Assembly (NCBI RefSeq): GCF_024256385.1
Contig: NZ_JAMLFW010000002.1
Location: forward strand, 2,108,001 to 2,172,000
Length of the DNA: 64,000 nucleotides
Reading direction: 5' to 3'
Source: Anatilimnocola floriformis
Lineage (GTDB): Bacteria; Planctomycetota; Planctomycetia; Pirellulales; Pirellulaceae
Positions 62,662 to 64,000 of the stretch are shown here, one piece after another (position 1 is the first letter of the stretch; each line of letters opens with the position of its first letter). Made by a program: the position numbers and the translations under genes. The notes beneath the pieces were generated by a model. It searched no databases. It saw only the letters and a list, made by a program, of their open reading frames with translations, and had not been told where the DNA came from.

Positions 62662-62874
62662 CTACGCCGCTTCTGCAGGGCCTTTTGGCTTTACGGGCAT
62701 AGTATGCAGCAATGCTTTGAGCACTGCATTTACCGTTTCCGACCCAGCAAACGCGGCTGCAACTTCAGGATCGAGCACGACGAGTCGCCCCCCCTTTTGT
62801 AGCTTCGCTGCAAATCGGTTTGGCTTCGCTTGCTTATAGTCGAACTGGTAGTCGTCTCGAAGTTCATCGGACAT
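62662..62874 (-). CDS. Small antitoxin-like protein
   Basis: 70 residues with GAGAG seven bases before the ATG. It begins DDYQFDYKQAKPNRFAAKL, a motif that opens many small proteins found with toxins, and continues VVLDPEVAAAFAGSETVNAVLKALL, a ribbon-helix-helix-like ending. No toxin gene lies on either side, so it is either an orphan or of another function. Confidence 0.6.
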   Translation of the reverse strand: MSDELRDDYQFDYKQAKPNRFAAKLQKGGRLVVLDPEVAAAFAGSETVNAVLKALLHTMPVKPKGPAEAA

Positions 62875-62900
62875 TTATTAACTCTCAGCGGTTGTCCGAT

Positions 62901-62972
62901 CAGCCGCCAGGCGTTAGCCTCCGGCTTGTAAACGGTGTCGGCAGGAAGCCGGGGGCTAGCGCCCTGCGGCTG
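62901..62972. repeat. Inverted-repeat element, family H
   Basis: CAGCCGCCAGGCGTTAGCCT followed by CCGGCTT pairs with AAGCCGGGGGCTAGCGCCCT followed by GCGGCTG (62901-62927 with 62946-62972). It stands between two minus-strand genes. Confidence 0.75.
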
Positions 62973-62994
62973 ATTTTACTTACCGAATACTGAC

Positions 62995-64000
62995 CTACTT
63001 CTTAAACATCGCATCCCGCGGGTTGCCGCGCGAGAGCAAGTAAGCGAGCAGGTCGAGCACTTCGTTTTCGTTTAGCTGCTTCAACAAATCCTTCGGCATG
63101 AGCGAGACCGACGAGGGTTTACTTTCCTCGATGTCGCTCTTCTTGATCGTTTGGATCTTCGCTGCGTTCTCGGGATCGATCACCATCGTGATGCTCTCGG
63201 GCAGATCGGTGATGACGCGGCCCGTGAACGTCTTGCCGTCGGTGGTGGCCACGACGGTCGCTTTGTACTGATCCGAAATCACCTTGCTCGGTTCGATGAT
63301 CGAATCGGTGAGATCCTTCAAGCTGAAGCGGCCGGCGAGTTGCGTCAGATCGGGGCCGGTAGCGCCGCCGTCTCCGCCGTAGCGATGACAGACGACGCAC
63401 CGCGCCGCCGCAAACATCTTCTGGCCGTTCTTGAAGTCGCGGCCCGTTAGTTTGCCATCGGCAAGCGCGACGACATCGGCAGCCGTGTAATCCTTGCCTG
63501 GGCCTTTCGCCTTCGGCAGCTCGGGTGCGACGTAAGGCTTGCGAAGGCCGAGGGCTTCGACGGCGAGACGTTCGGAATCGGTGGAGTTGCTGAAGGCGTC
63601 GTTCTCGATATTCGTGAGAAACTTCTGGTAGCTATTGCCGCCACTCTTCTTCCGGGCCGTTTCAAACCAGCGGAAGTAGTTCAAACGCTGATCGACGGTC
63701 CAGCCGGTCTTCAGATTTCGCAGCGTAAACGCATAGTGATACTGCTGCTGATCGACCTGATTGGCGAGGACCGAAGCCACCGTGCCGCCGTAACCGCGGT
63801 TGCGGGCCAGCAGTTCTTCCGAAACGGCAGTCGCCGAGTCGTGCTCCTTCGTCAATTCCGGCACGATCTTGGTGGCGGCTTGAGGCGAGCTCAAACCGAC
63901 CATCAGGATGGCCAGTTCGCGATCGTGAGGATTCGAATTGGTGGGAAAAAGCGAATCGAATTTGGAGCCGAGCTTCACGCGCTCCGGGTCGGCAGGCAAG
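62995..64000 (-). CDS. PVC-type cytochrome c domain protein, C-terminal part (cut by window edge)
   Basis: The visible 334 residues run to the window end without a start. The cytochrome part is at the end: GQKMFAAARCVVCHRYGGDGGATGPDLTQLAGRFSLKDLTDSIIEPSKVISDQY, with the heme attachment CVVCH and an SLMPKDLLKQLNENEVLDLLAYLLSRGN tail. The N-terminal part seen here is HEAT-like and helical. Such proteins usually have a long PQQ-type or beta-propeller region upstream; it would lie beyond the window. Confidence 0.9.
   Translation of the reverse strand, partial: LPADPERVKLGSKFDSLFPTNSNPHDRELAILMVGLSSPQAATKIVPELTKEHDSATAVSEELLARNRGYGGTVASVLANQVDQQQYHYAFTLRNLKTGWTVDQRLNYFRWFETARKKSGGNSYQKFLTNIENDAFSNSTDSERLAVEALGLRKPYVAPELPKAKGPGKDYTAADVVALADGKLTGRDFKNGQKMFAAARCVVCHRYGGDGGATGPDLTQLAGRFSLKDLTDSIIEPSKVISDQYKATVVATTDGKTFTGRVITDLPESITMVIDPENAAKIQTIKKSDIEESKPSSVSLMPKDLLKQLNENEVLDLLAYLLSRGNPRDAMFKK

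Noticed and set aside
62662-62874. A full toxin-antitoxin pair around the small antitoxin-like protein
   Set aside because: Neither neighbour looks like a toxin; the flanks are a transglutaminase and a repeat.
1-64000. CRISPR array, tRNA, rRNA, prophage or transposase gene
   Set aside because: No evenly spaced repeats, no cloverleaf or rRNA-like stretches, and no integrase or transposase motifs were seen; the repeats present are inverted and intergenic.

Overview
The window looks like chromosome of a planctomycete (Planctomycetota), probably Pirellulales-like; the order is inference. Pointers are a DUF1549/DUF1553 protein with the CAECHDHPF motif, a 3-keto-disaccharide hydrolase (DUF1080) protein, an SHD1-domain protein, a DUF1570-like metallopeptidase lipoprotein, a PVC-type CxxCH cytochrome fragment, many secreted low-complexity proteins, mostly single-gene transcription units and many small palindromic repeats between genes. 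No rRNA, tRNA, CRISPR array, prophage or transposase gene was seen.

Layout. 0-5 kb: secreted hypotheticals, a DUF1080 hydrolase, a TPR lipoprotein, and lpxA. 5-12 kb: a VapBC-type toxin-antitoxin pair, then housekeeping genes on the minus strand (rpsA, prs, dapA). 12.5-18.6 kb: a 1217-residue transglutaminase/DUF2126 protein and glmS. 18.9-25.7 kb: secreted or surface proteins (Pro/Ala-rich SHD1 protein, Tat-type metallopeptidase, two Met/Ala/Pro-rich proteins, an HMA-domain lipoprotein). 25.7-36.8 kb: ceramidase-like protein, glgC, an isochorismatase/ThuA fusion, tyrS, a sugar isomerase/epimerase and a D-2-hydroxyacid dehydrogenase. 37-50 kb: a long coiled-coil protein, a HEAT lipoprotein, an IF-1-like small protein, recA, an HtrA-type protease, a GT39-like membrane glycosyltransferase, a metallopeptidase lipoprotein, and a blaI-blaR1 type pair. 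50-56 kb: beta-propeller lactonase-like, cyanophycinase-like and beta-lactamase-like secreted proteins, a DUF1549/DUF1553 protein, and a standalone CoaB. 56.4-62.7 kb: a four-gene plus-strand cluster of circularly permuted ATP-grasp, alpha-E, fused ATP-grasp/alpha-E, and transglutaminase. The right edge cuts a cytochrome-type gene.

The most system-like locus is the ATP-grasp/alpha-E/transglutaminase cluster. Families of this kind have been predicted to build or trim peptide tags, but the substrate is unknown. Here it sits behind a 359-base leader with six TTGGCA/TGCCAA sites, and a DUF2126-type transglutaminase that usually belongs to the same system lies about 40 kb upstream. Other notable signals are an apparently leaderless blaI promoter overlapped by repeated GCCGTAGAT boxes, a six-codon upstream reading frame that takes the good ribosome-binding site of rpsA, and at least nine families of intergenic inverted repeats, one 71 bases long in two full copies and one 198 bases long with 29-base terminal inverted repeats.
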